Part shown: positions 24,901 through 33,592 of the stretch, in pieces
Position numbering within the stretch: the stretch's first letter is position 1
Layout of the letters: every line of letters starts with the position of its first letter
Assembly (NCBI RefSeq): GCF_003259195.1
Contig: NZ_QJPK01000004.1
Coordinates: 1 to 64,000 of the forward strand
Direction of reading: 5' to 3'
DNA: 64,000 nucleotides
Source of the DNA: Paracoccus sediminilitoris
Lineage (GTDB): Bacteria; Pseudomonadota; Alphaproteobacteria; Rhodobacterales; Rhodobacteraceae
Translations under genes and position numbers: made by a program
The notes under the pieces: model-generated
The model's database searches: none
What the model was told of the DNA's origin: nothing
The model's input: the letters and a program-made list of their open reading frames with translations, nothing else

Positions 24901-27306
24901 CTACGTCCCGCGCGGCTTGGCGCGCATGGTGGGGTCGGCCTGTGTCGGGTCCTCGGGCCACGGATGGCGGGGATAGCGGCCGCGCATGTCCTTGCGGACG
25001 TCGTGATAGGAACTGGCCCAGAAGCCCGGCAAGTCCATCGTCACCTGCACCGGCTTGCCGCCCGGTGACAGCAGTGCCATCCGCAGCGGGCGACCGCCTA
25101 CGACGGGATGGGTGGTGACGCCGAAAACCTCCTGCAGGCGCAGTTGCACCTCGGGGTGGTCGCCGTCGTAATCGATGGGCACCTTGCGGCCCAGAGGCGT
25201 CACGAAATGCGCGGGCGTGGCCTGATCCAGGCGGCGCTGGCCGTCCCATCCGATGCGGGCCTTCAGGGCCTCGGTCAGGTCCAGGCCGCGCAGATCCGAC
25301 AGGCCGCGCGCCCGCCCCAGCCAAGGCAGCAGCCAGTCGCCATCCCCCAGCAGGCTGGCATCATCGACATCGCCCAGGCCGCCGACCAGTTCGATGCGCG
25401 CGCGGTATCGGGCGGCGGCGGGCGACCATGTCAGGCCGTTCAGGCGCAACCCCTCCAGCGCGGCGCGGGCAATGGCATCCTCGGGGGCGTCGCGCCAGAT
25501 GCGGTCCGACAGCACCAGTGCGCCAAGGCGGTCCTGCTCGCGGGCCAGAACCCGGTTGTCGCGACGCGACCATTCGCAGAGCTGCACCTGTTCGATACGG
25601 TCGCCATGCAGCGCGCGCAGCTCGGCCTCGTCCAGCGTGGCGGCCATGCGGATGCGTGCCTCGCGCTGGTCGCCATCCAGATCGACAGCGACGATCAGGC
25701 GCTGGCCGGCCAGAATATCGGCGTTATCAATCACCGCCCCTTTGCCCCCCGACAGGACGAAGCGCGCGTCATCGCCCTTTCGCCGCAGACCGATCCGGTC
25801 GGGATAGGCCAGCGAGGCCATACCCCCCGGCGACAGCGCGGGCTTGTCCCCCACCATGCGGCGCAGGCGGGCGGCCTCGTCGCGGATGCGCTGGACGCCC
25901 TGACGGTTGACCTGTTCGGGGAACCGCTTGGGGTCGCGGATGGCGGTCAGGCGCAACGCCAGGTCCACCCCCACCCCGCGCAGGGGATCGCGGTCCGACA
26001 GCAGCGCCGCCAGATCGGCCGCCCCCCGTCCCGCCAGGATCAGCATATGCGCCAGACGCGGGTGCAGCGGCAGCCGCGCCAAGGCCCGCCCGTGATCGGT
26101 GATGCGCCCGTCCCGGTCCAGCGCCTGCAGGGCGGTCAGCAGGGCACGTGCCTCGGACAGGGCGCCTTCGGGGGGCGGGGTCAGGAAAGCCAGATCGGAT
26201 GCCTCGGCCCCCCAGCTGGCCAGTTCCAGCGCCAGCCCCGACAGGTCGGCGACGGTGATTTCAGGGGGGGCATAGGCGGGCAGCGCGCCTTCCTCGACCC
26301 GTGCCCAGAGGCGATAGCAGACTCCCGGCGCGACGCGGCCCGCGCGGCCCCGGCGCTGGTCGGCCTCGGCCCGGCTGACGCGTTCGGTGACCAGCCGCGA
26401 CATGCCGCTGCCCGGATCGAACCGTGCCCGACGCGCACGCCCCGCATCGACCACCACCCGCACCTGCGGGATTGTCAGCGAGGTTTCCGCAATGGCCGTG
26501 GCCAGCACGATCCGACGTTGCGCGCCCGGATCCGACAGCGCCGCCCGCTGCGCCTTGGCGTCCAGCGCGCCGTAAAGTGGCATGATGTCGTGATCCATGC
26601 TCGACAGCTGGGCCATGACGCGGCGGATCTCTCCCTCGCCCGGCAGGAAGGCAAGGATCGTGCCGCCGGTCTCGACGGTCTCGGCGGCGGCGGTCCGGAT
26701 CAGGCGGGCCGCTTCGTCGACCAGCCGGATGCCCTGCGGCAAGGGCCGGTCCAGCCAGCGGGTTTCGACCGGGAACGCCCGCCCGTCCGACGTGATGACC
26801 GGCGCGTCATCCAGCAGCGCCGCCACCGGGCCCGCATCCAGCGTGGCCGACATGACCAGCACGGCCAGATCCTCGCGCAGGGCGCCGCGTGCCTCCCACA
26901 CCAAGGCCAGGCCCAGATCGGCATTCAGGCTGCGTTCGTGGAATTCGTCGAAGATCACGCAGCCGATCCCCTCCAGCGACGGGTCGGACTGGATCATGCG
27001 GGTCAGGATGCCCTCGGTCACGACCTCGATCCGGCTGCCCGCGAGCGATTCGCCGCGGATGCGGTACCCGACGCGCCCGCCCACCGGCTCGCCCAGACTG
27101 TCGGCCATGCGTTCGGCGGCGGCGCGGGCGGCCAGGCGGCGCGGTTCCAGCATCAGGATGCGGCCCGGAACCTGGTCCATCAGCGCCAGCGGAACCCGTG
27201 TCGTCTTGCCCGCGCCGGGGGGCGCTACCAGCACGGCACGGCCCGCGCGGGCCAGCGTTGCGCAAAGGTCGGGCAGGATCGCGTCGATGGGCAGGGTCTG
27301 TGACAT
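24901..27306 (-). CDS. hrpB: ATP-dependent helicase HrpB
   Basis: DEAH-box helicase of 801 residues. Motif I is APPGAGKTTRVPLAL, motif II is DEFHERS, motif III is VMSATLD, and motif VI is RRGRAGRVAPGVCYR. The HrpB-specific C-terminal domain includes the conserved FVTPLGRKVPIDYDGDHPEV segment. The cellular role of HrpB is not firmly established. The start MSQTLPIDAILPDL gives the standard length; the 372 codons of open frame upstream are a shadow of ycjX. Divergent from ycjX. Confidence 0.95.
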   Translation of the reverse strand: MSQTLPIDAILPDLCATLARAGRAVLVAPPGAGKTTRVPLALMDQVPGRILMLEPRRLAARAAAERMADSLGEPVGGRVGYRIRGESLAGSRIEVVTEGILTRMIQSDPSLEGIGCVIFDEFHERSLNADLGLALVWEARGALREDLAVLVMSATLDAGPVAALLDDAPVITSDGRAFPVETRWLDRPLPQGIRLVDEAARLIRTAAAETVETGGTILAFLPGEGEIRRVMAQLSSMDHDIMPLYGALDAKAQRAALSDPGAQRRIVLATAIAETSLTIPQVRVVVDAGRARRARFDPGSGMSRLVTERVSRAEADQRRGRAGRVAPGVCYRLWARVEEGALPAYAPPEITVADLSGLALELASWGAEASDLAFLTPPPEGALSEARALLTALQALDRDGRITDHGRALARLPLHPRLAHMLILAGRGAADLAALLSDRDPLRGVGVDLALRLTAIRDPKRFPEQVNRQGVQRIRDEAARLRRMVGDKPALSPGGMASLAYPDRIGLRRKGDDARFVLSGGKGAVIDNADILAGQRLIVAVDLDGDQREARIRMAATLDEAELRALHGDRIEQVQLCEWSRRDNRVLAREQDRLGALVLSDRIWRDAPEDAIARAALEGLRLNGLTWSPAAARYRARIELVGGLGDVDDASLLGDGDWLLPWLGRARGLSDLRGLDLTEALKARIGWDGQRRLDQATPAHFVTPLGRKVPIDYDGDHPEVQLRLQEVFGVTTHPVVGGRPLRMALLSPGGKPVQVTMDLPGFWASSYHDVRKDMRGRYPRHPWPEDPTQADPTMRAKPRGT

Positions 27307-27432
27307 GGGGCGGTGATACCGCCCCCCGCAACCTGCATGCAATCGCGATGTGGGGCCGTGACTTTCCCCGCCCTGCGGACCTATTCTTGCGGCAAAGGCG
27401 TTAAGCCGCAGACAAGACACCAGAGGGGCAGT

Positions 27433-28803
27433 ATGGGCATCGGCAGCGACGTGATCGAGGGGCTGGGCCTTGGCGATCCGGTCATCAGGATCGGCGTGAC
27501 GGGACTGTCTCGCGCGGGCAAGACGGTCTTCATCACCTCGCTTGTAGCGAATCTGCTGGAACGCGGGCGCATGCAGGCGCTGCGCGGCGCCGCCGACGGG
27601 CGCATCAAGGCGGCCTGGCTGCAACCCCAGCCCGACGACACCATCCCCCGCTTCGATTTCGAACGCCACTTGTCGGCGCTGACCGGACCCGAACCGCATT
27701 GGCCCGACGGCACCCGCCATGTCAGCCAGCTGCGCCTGTCGCTGCGCATGGAATCGGGGGGCCTGTTCGGCAGCCTGCGCGGGCCGCGGGTGATGCATCT
27801 GGACATCGTCGATTACCCCGGCGAATGGCTGCTGGACCTGCGGCTGATGGACCGCGATTTCGCGCAATGGTCCGCCGAGGTCTTTGACCGCATCGACGGT
27901 CGCCCCGGCGCCGACCGTTTCCGCGCGGCCCTGTCGGCGGTGCAGGCAGCCGACCATTTCACCGAACCGCAGGCGCAGGACCTGGCCGACATCTATACCG
28001 CCCATCTGAATGCCGCGCGCGATGCGGGCTGGTCCGATTGCACCCCCGGCCGCTTCCTGATCCCCGGCGAGATGGCCGGATCGCCGGCGCTGACCTTTGC
28101 GCCCCTGCCCCCCGAACTGCAGGGCGGCAAGCTGGGCCGCGAATTCCGCCGCCGCTTCGACGCCTACAAGTCGCGCGTGGTGAAGCCCTTCTTCCGTGAC
28201 CACTTTGCCCGCATCGACCGCCAGGTCGTGCTGGTCGACGTGCTGGGCGCGATCCATCAGGGCCCCCGCGCGGTCGAGGACATGCGCCGTGCCATGGCCG
28301 ACATCCTGACCGCCTTCCGCCCCGGGCGCGCGGGTTGGCTGGCGCAGCTGCTGGGGACGCGCCGGGTGGAACGCATCCTCTTTGCCGCGACCAAGGCCGA
28401 CCACCTGCATCACATCCAGCACAACCGGCTGACCGCGATCCTGTCATCCATGCTGCGCGAGGCCCGCGACCGCGCCGATTTCCAAGGCGCCCGGACCGAG
28501 GCCATGGCCATCGCCGCCCTGCGTGCCACGACCGAGGACATGATCCGCCAGGGCGACGACGAACTGCCCGTCGTGCGCGGTCGCCTGCTGGACGGGCGGC
28601 AGGCGGCGTTCTATCCGGGCGAGCTGCCGGCCGATCCCTCGATGCTGCTGCATCCGGCGCGGGCGGGGGCGGATGCCTGGCTGGACGCCGACTACGCGAT
28701 CATGAACTTTGCACCCGCCCCCCTGACCACGCGCCCCGGTGACGGACCGCCCCATATCCGCCTGGACCGCGCCGCCGAATTCCTGATCGGAGACCGCCTG
28801 TGA
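27433..28803 (+). CDS. ycjX: YcjX family GTPase-like protein
   Basis: A 456-residue P-loop protein. The Walker A-like motif is IGVTGLSRAGKTVFITSLVA, followed by the DIVDYPGEWLLDLRLM block and, near the middle, VVLVDVLGAIHQG. ATKADHL fits the guanine-specificity motif. YcjX has DUF463 ATP/GTPase character and is paired with YcjF in many Gram-negatives; in E. coli both belong to a stress-linked locus next to psp. AGAGGGGCAGT before the ATG supports this start. The downstream gene begins at a GTG overlapping its stop. Confidence 0.93.
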   Translation: MGIGSDVIEGLGLGDPVIRIGVTGLSRAGKTVFITSLVANLLERGRMQALRGAADGRIKAAWLQPQPDDTIPRFDFERHLSALTGPEPHWPDGTRHVSQLRLSLRMESGGLFGSLRGPRVMHLDIVDYPGEWLLDLRLMDRDFAQWSAEVFDRIDGRPGADRFRAALSAVQAADHFTEPQAQDLADIYTAHLNAARDAGWSDCTPGRFLIPGEMAGSPALTFAPLPPELQGGKLGREFRRRFDAYKSRVVKPFFRDHFARIDRQVVLVDVLGAIHQGPRAVEDMRRAMADILTAFRPGRAGWLAQLLGTRRVERILFAATKADHLHHIQHNRLTAILSSMLREARDRADFQGARTEAMAIAALRATTEDMIRQGDDELPVVRGRLLDGRQAAFYPGELPADPSMLLHPARAGADAWLDADYAIMNFAPAPLTTRPGDGPPHIRLDRAAEFLIGDRL

Positions 28804-29864
28804 GCGACCAGCCCAAGCGCCCCCGCGGCCCCGTCCTGATCCAGCTGGACGAACCAGTCCGCAATCAGGCCCGCGCCCCCCATGTCGACACATCGGACAG
28901 CGACGCGCCCAGCCCCGCCGACGCGCCGCCCATCGACGAACCGAATGCCCCCCTGCCCCGTCCCCGCACGATGGAGATGGTGACCCGCCTTGTCGGGCGC
29001 CCGCCGTCACGGATGACGCGGTTCTTCATCAACACGGGCGTCGCGCTCTTCACCTTTCTGCTGGGGGTGGCGGCGCTGGATTTCATCAACGGGCTGATGG
29101 TCAGCTATCCGTTGCTGGGCTGGATCGCGATCACGCTGTTCGGCCTGTTCACGCTGGCCTGCCTGGGGATGGCGCTGCGCGAATGGCGCGCATGGCGGCG
29201 CTTTGCCAAGATCGATGCCTTGCAGCGTCAGGCGGGCGCGGCGCTGGCCGATGACAGTTTCGACCAGGCCAAGCTGGTCACCGACCAGCTGGTCGGGGTC
29301 TATGCCAAGCGCCCCGAGATGGAATGGCAGCGCCAGCGCCTGGCCGAACGCCGTCACGAGACGTTTGACGCCACCGCCCTGCTGACCCTGGCCGAGGCCG
29401 AGCTGCTGGCCCCCTTGGACCAGCTGGCACGGCGCGAGATCGAGGCCGCCGCCCGCACCGTTGCCGCCACCACCGCGCTGGTGCCGCTGGCGCTGGCCGA
29501 CGTGGCCGCGGCGCTGGCCGCCAACCTGCGGATGATCCGCCGCATGGCCGAGATCTATGGCGGGCGTGCCGGGGCCGTGGGCGGCTGGCGTCTGGCCCGC
29601 ACCGTGATGACCCATCTGATCGCGACGGGTGCCGTCGCGGCGGGGGATGATCTGGTCCACACGGTCGCGGGTGGCGGCATTCTTGCCAAGCTGTCGCGCC
29701 GTTTCGGCGAAGGGCTGGTCAACGGTGCCCTGACCGCCCGCGTCGGTATCGCCGCGATGGAGGTCTGCCGCCCCCTGCCGTTCATCGCCCAGCCCCGACC
29801 CAAGGTCGGTAACCTTGTGACGCGCGGCCTGCGCGGACTGTTCGGGAATGACGATCAGGCGTGA
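28800..29864 (+). CDS. ycjF: YcjF-type membrane protein (TIGR01620 family)
   Basis: A 354-residue protein that starts with GTG overlapping the ycjX stop (GTGA). The N-terminal 80 residues are polar and Pro-rich; two membrane helices follow at about residues 75-95 and 100-120. The C-terminal domain contains LADVAAALAANLRMIRRMAE, IYGGRAGAVGGWRLARTVMT and the terminal PLPFIAQPRPKVGNLV. These match the YcjF/DUF697 group. It probably works with YcjX at the inner membrane, but the function is unknown. Confidence 0.9.
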   Translation: MSDQPKRPRGPVLIQLDEPVRNQARAPHVDTSDSDAPSPADAPPIDEPNAPLPRPRTMEMVTRLVGRPPSRMTRFFINTGVALFTFLLGVAALDFINGLMVSYPLLGWIAITLFGLFTLACLGMALREWRAWRRFAKIDALQRQAGAALADDSFDQAKLVTDQLVGVYAKRPEMEWQRQRLAERRHETFDATALLTLAEAELLAPLDQLARREIEAAARTVAATTALVPLALADVAAALAANLRMIRRMAEIYGGRAGAVGGWRLARTVMTHLIATGAVAAGDDLVHTVAGGGILAKLSRRFGEGLVNGALTARVGIAAMEVCRPLPFIAQPRPKVGNLVTRGLRGLFGNDDQA

Positions 29865-29868
29865 TCCT

Positions 29869-30315
29869 TCACAGGATCATCTTGTATCCCAGATGCGATT
29901 GTTCGAACCCCAGCCGGTCATAAAACCGGTGGGCATCGACCCGCGTCTTGTCGGTCGTCAGCTGCACCATCGCGCAGCCGCGCGTCCGACAGGTCGCCAC
30001 CGCCCATTCGATCATCCGCTGACCGATTCCCTGACCGCGCATGTGGCTGGCGATCCGCACGGCCTCGATCTGGCCGCGAATTGCGCCGCCGCGTGACAGG
30101 CCTTGGGTGAAGGTCAGTTGCAGCGTGCCGATGACCTGCCCGCCATCCTCTGCCACGATCAGCAGCTGGTTCGGATCGGCGTCGATGCGGGCAAAGGCAT
30201 GGGCATAACCCGCAGCCGACGCCGCCTCGCGTGCGGCGCCCAGCCGGTCATCGCTCAGCAAAGCGACGATGGCGGGCAGATCGCCGCCAAGGGCGCGGCG
30301 GAAGGTGACCGTCAC
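29869..30315 (-). CDS. GNAT family N-acetyltransferase
   Basis: A 148-residue acetyltransferase. The acetyl-CoA loop is SHMRGQGIGQRMIEWAVATC, and DAHRFYDRLGFEQSHLGYKM is the C-terminal GNAT block. The start is a GTG at 30315 overlapping the stop of the MORN gene (GTGA), so translation is coupled. The long upstream frame is a shadow of the MORN gene. The substrate is not predictable. Confidence 0.85.
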   Translation of the reverse strand: MTVTFRRALGGDLPAIVALLSDDRLGAAREAASAAGYAHAFARIDADPNQLLIVAEDGGQVIGTLQLTFTQGLSRGGAIRGQIEAVRIASHMRGQGIGQRMIEWAVATCRTRGCAMVQLTTDKTRVDAHRFYDRLGFEQSHLGYKMIL

Positions 30316-31790
30316 GGTCGCGCCGCGCTTTCGTCCGGCAGCTCGGGCGCATCCTCTCCATCCGCAGGAACCTGCCCTTCCGAGGCATCGTCGGGCGTCA
30401 CCAGTCGGTTGTCCCGCCATTCACCCGACGCGACCTGCCCCGTGGCATAGCGCATCACGCCTTCGCCCTGGCGCTTGCCGGCGGCGAAATTGCCTTGGTA
30501 CCGGTCGCCATTGGCATAGGTGGCCACCCCGGAACCGTCGATCTCTCCGGCCTTCCAGCCGCCTTCATAAATGAAGCCGTCGGGCGTCGTCAGGCGACCC
30601 TGACCTTCGCGCACGCCATTGACGAAATTGCCGGTATAGACCGTGCCGTCGGGATAGGTCGCCTGGCCTTCACCGTGACGTTGGCCGTCCTTCCAGGCGC
30701 CGGAATAGACATAGCCGTCGGGATAGGACATCCGCCCCTGCCCGTCATTGCGGGCATTGCGGAAGCTGCCCTCATAGACCATGCCGTTGGCATAGCTGGC
30801 CTTGCCGTCGCCCTCGATCACGCCCTCGGACCACTGGCCCTCATAGGTGGAACCGTCGGCATAGGTGATCTTGCCGGTGCCGTCGGGACGGTCGGCGCGC
30901 ATCTGGCCCAGATAGACCGACCCGTCGGGATAAGTGATCTGGCCGCGCCCCTCCATCCGGCCCTTGGACCATTCGCCGACATAGACATAGCCGTCGGCGC
31001 CCGTGAAGGTGCCCTGCCCGTCGCGGCGGTCATTGGCGAATTCGCCGTCATAGACATCGCCATTGGCATAGGTGGCGACACCCTGGCCCTGGCGGCGGCC
31101 GCCTTCCAGCGCGCCTTCGTACTTGTCGCCGGTGGACTGGATCAGCACGCCGGTGCCCGACATCTGGCCCGCAGCCCAGACCCCGTCATAGGTCAGCCCG
31201 TCGGCCATGGTCAGCTTGCCCTTGCCCGCGCGCTGCCCCGCCAGCATTCCGCCTTCATAAGTCGCGCCGTCGGGATAGGTGATCTTGCCTTGGCCTTCCT
31301 TGACCCCCGCGACCCAATCGCCCTCGTAGCGGTATCCGTTCGATTGGCGCAGCACGCCCTTGCCGTGATGCAGGCCCTTTTCGAACTGACCTTCATAGAC
31401 GGAACCGTTGGCATAGGTGGCCTTGCCCGCGCCGGTGATCTCGCCCGCGGCCCAAGCGCCTTCATAGGTGCCGCCATCGGCATAGGTGATCTTGCCCTGG
31501 CCGTCGGGCTTTCCGCGGGCGAACTGGCCTTCGTAGACGGACCCGTTGGGGAATTCCGCGCGGCCCTGCCCCATGATCTGGCCTTCGACCCAGTCGCCTT
31601 CATAGCGATAGCCGTTCGGCAGGACATAGCTGCCTTGGCCATGCTGCAACCCGTTGCGGAAGGTGCCTTCATAGACGCCGCCGTCGTCATACTGCTTGGT
31701 GATGACCTGGGCACCCGCCTGCGCCGTCATGCCCATCACGGCCAGCGCCACCGCGCCCACTGCCGTCGCCGCCCGAGTTGCCGCCTTCAT
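30312..31790 (-). CDS. Exported MORN-repeat protein
   Basis: A 492-residue protein. The signal peptide is MKAATRAATAVGAVALAVMG, with cleavage probably after the following MTAQAGA. About 18 complete MORN repeats of 23 residues follow (consensus YEGxWxxGxxxGxGxxTYxDGxx), then a half repeat and an acidic 45-residue tail (ASEGQVPADGEDAPELPDES). MORN repeats form elongated beta sheets and in eukaryotes bind lipids or proteins. In bacteria their role is not well defined. Start: ATG 31790 has GAGGG 8 bases upstream, whereas the ATG at 31805 has no ribosome site. It overlaps the downstream GNAT by 4 bases. Confidence 0.85.
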   Translation of the reverse strand: MKAATRAATAVGAVALAVMGMTAQAGAQVITKQYDDGGVYEGTFRNGLQHGQGSYVLPNGYRYEGDWVEGQIMGQGRAEFPNGSVYEGQFARGKPDGQGKITYADGGTYEGAWAAGEITGAGKATYANGSVYEGQFEKGLHHGKGVLRQSNGYRYEGDWVAGVKEGQGKITYPDGATYEGGMLAGQRAGKGKLTMADGLTYDGVWAAGQMSGTGVLIQSTGDKYEGALEGGRRQGQGVATYANGDVYDGEFANDRRDGQGTFTGADGYVYVGEWSKGRMEGRGQITYPDGSVYLGQMRADRPDGTGKITYADGSTYEGQWSEGVIEGDGKASYANGMVYEGSFRNARNDGQGRMSYPDGYVYSGAWKDGQRHGEGQATYPDGTVYTGNFVNGVREGQGRLTTPDGFIYEGGWKAGEIDGSGVATYANGDRYQGNFAAGKRQGEGVMRYATGQVASGEWRDNRLVTPDDASEGQVPADGEDAPELPDESAARP

Positions 31791-31926
31791 CGCCTCTGCC
31801 CTCATCGTGTTTTGACCGAAGGTTTACCCCAGCAAGGCCCCGCGCGCAAAGGCCGACTTTTCCTTGGCGCGCCGATCCTCTATCCCCTTGACCCAAGCCA
31901 TTGCGCAACGCACCGGGGATCCGACC

Positions 31927-33585
31927 ATGACCGAACGCTTCCGCCTGACCATCGGCCAGCTGAACGCCACCGTGGGCGACCTGCCCGGCAACGCCGCCAA
32001 GGCGCGCGAGGCGTGGGAACAGGCGCGCGACGCCGGTTCCGACATGCTGGCCCTGCCAGAGATGTTCATTACCGGATATCAGACGCAGGACCTGGTGCTG
32101 AAACCCGCCTTCACGCGGCAGGCGATCGAGGCGGTGATGGAACTGGGCACATCGCTGACGGACGGCCCCGCCATCGGCATCGGCGGCCCCTGGGCCGAGG
32201 ACGGCAAGCTGTACAACGCCTATTGGGTCTTTCGCGACGGGGCGCTGGTCGCCCGCGTGCTGAAGCACCACCTGCCCTACAAGCAGCTTTTCGACGAATT
32301 GCGCCTGTTCGACAGTGGACCGATCAGCGGCCCCTATCCCGTCGGTCCCGCCCGCATCGGGTCCCCCATCTGCGAGGACAGCTGGTACCCCGATGTGGCC
32401 GAAACGCTGGAGGAGACGGGCGCCGAGATCCTGATCGTCCCGAATGGCAGCCCCTATCACCGCGACAAGCTGGACCTGCGCATGGGCCACATGGTCGGCC
32501 GTGTGGTCGAAACCGGCCTGCCGCTGGTCTATGTGAACCTGGTGGGCGGTCAGGACGACCAGCTTTACGACGGGGCCAGCTTCGTGCTGAACCCCGGCGG
32601 CAAAAAGGTCGTGCAGCTGCCTGCCTTCCAAGAGGCCATCGCCCATGTCGACTTCATCCGCGGGGATGATGGCTGGCTGGCGCAGCCGGGTGACATGGCG
32701 GTCCAACCCGATGCCTGGGAACAGGATTACTTTGCCATGATGCTGGGCCTGCGTGACTATCTGCGCAAGTCGGGCTTCCGCAAGGTCTTGCTGGGCATGT
32801 CGGGCGGCATCGATTCCGCGCTGGTCGCCACCATCGCCGCCGACGCCATCGGGCCCGACAATGTCCGCTGCGTAATGCTGCCGTCGGAATATACCTCGCA
32901 GACCAGTCTGGATGATGCCGCCGATTGCGCGACCCGTCTGGGTGCGCGGTTGGACACGGTGCGCATCGACGGTGCCCGCGACGCGGTGGGCGGCGCGCTA
33001 GCGCATCTGATGGAGGGGACCGAACCCGACATCACCGAGGAAAACATCCAGTCCCGCCTGCGCGGCGTGATGCTGATGGCGATTTCCAACAAGTTGGGGG
33101 AAATGCTGCTGACCACCGGTAACAAATCCGAGGTCGCTGTGGGTTATGCCACCATCTATGGCGACATGGCGGGCGGCTATAACCCGATCAAGGATCTCTA
33201 CAAGACACGCGTCTTCGAAACCTGCCGCTGGCGCAATGCCAACCATCGCGACTGGATGCTGGGCAACCCCGGCGAGGTGATCCCGCCGCGCATCATCTCG
33301 AAACCGCCCTCGGCCGAACTGCGTCCCGACCAGAAGGACGAGGATTCGCTGCCCCCCTACGAGGTTCTGGACGCCATCCTGGAGGGGCTGGTCGAAAAGG
33401 ACCTAGCGCTGGCCGATCTGGTCGAACAGGGCTTTGACGCCGAGACCGTGCGGCAGGTGGAAAAGCTGCTCTATGTCAGCGAATGGAAACGCTATCAGGC
33501 GGCGCCGGGGCCGCGCATCTCGCCCCGCGCCTTCTGGCTGGATCGCCGTTATCCGCTGGTCAACCGCTGGCGCGACACGCTGTAG
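31927..33585 (+). CDS. nadE: Glutamine-hydrolysing NAD+ synthase
   Basis: Two-domain enzyme converting nicotinate adenine dinucleotide to NAD+ with glutamine as nitrogen donor. The N-terminal glutaminase (nitrilase fold) shows the catalytic triad region: Glu in LALPEMFITGYQ, Lys in HHLPYKQLFDELRLF, and Cys in IGSPICEDSWYPD. The C-terminal synthetase domain has the PP-loop LLGMSGGIDSALVATIA, TGNKSEVAVGYATIYGDMAG, and a lid region near KPPSAELRPDQKDEDSLP. Length 552. The start at MTERFRLTIGQLNATVG is standard for the family. Convergent with the MFS gene, with 7 bases between the two. Confidence 0.96.
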   Translation: MTERFRLTIGQLNATVGDLPGNAAKAREAWEQARDAGSDMLALPEMFITGYQTQDLVLKPAFTRQAIEAVMELGTSLTDGPAIGIGGPWAEDGKLYNAYWVFRDGALVARVLKHHLPYKQLFDELRLFDSGPISGPYPVGPARIGSPICEDSWYPDVAETLEETGAEILIVPNGSPYHRDKLDLRMGHMVGRVVETGLPLVYVNLVGGQDDQLYDGASFVLNPGGKKVVQLPAFQEAIAHVDFIRGDDGWLAQPGDMAVQPDAWEQDYFAMMLGLRDYLRKSGFRKVLLGMSGGIDSALVATIAADAIGPDNVRCVMLPSEYTSQTSLDDAADCATRLGARLDTVRIDGARDAVGGALAHLMEGTEPDITEENIQSRLRGVMLMAISNKLGEMLLTTGNKSEVAVGYATIYGDMAGGYNPIKDLYKTRVFETCRWRNANHRDWMLGNPGEVIPPRIISKPPSAELRPDQKDEDSLPPYEVLDAILEGLVEKDLALADLVEQGFDAETVRQVEKLLYVSEWKRYQAAPGPRISPRAFWLDRRYPLVNRWRDTL

Positions 33586-33592
33586 GGGACGC

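Noticed and set aside
24901-28422. HrpB frame extended by 372 codons
   Set aside because: The extension is antisense to ycjX. The family starts at MSQTLPIDAIL.
30312-31790. DNA-level tandem repeats as a possible mobile or CRISPR-like array
   Set aside because: The 69-base period comes from 23-residue MORN units and the units differ at the DNA level. There are no identical repeats with unique spacers.
30495-32669. 724-codon plus-strand frame with regular Ile/Gly/Ala repeats
   Set aside because: The periodicity is the antisense image of the MORN repeats, and the second half lies in the wrong frame of nadE.
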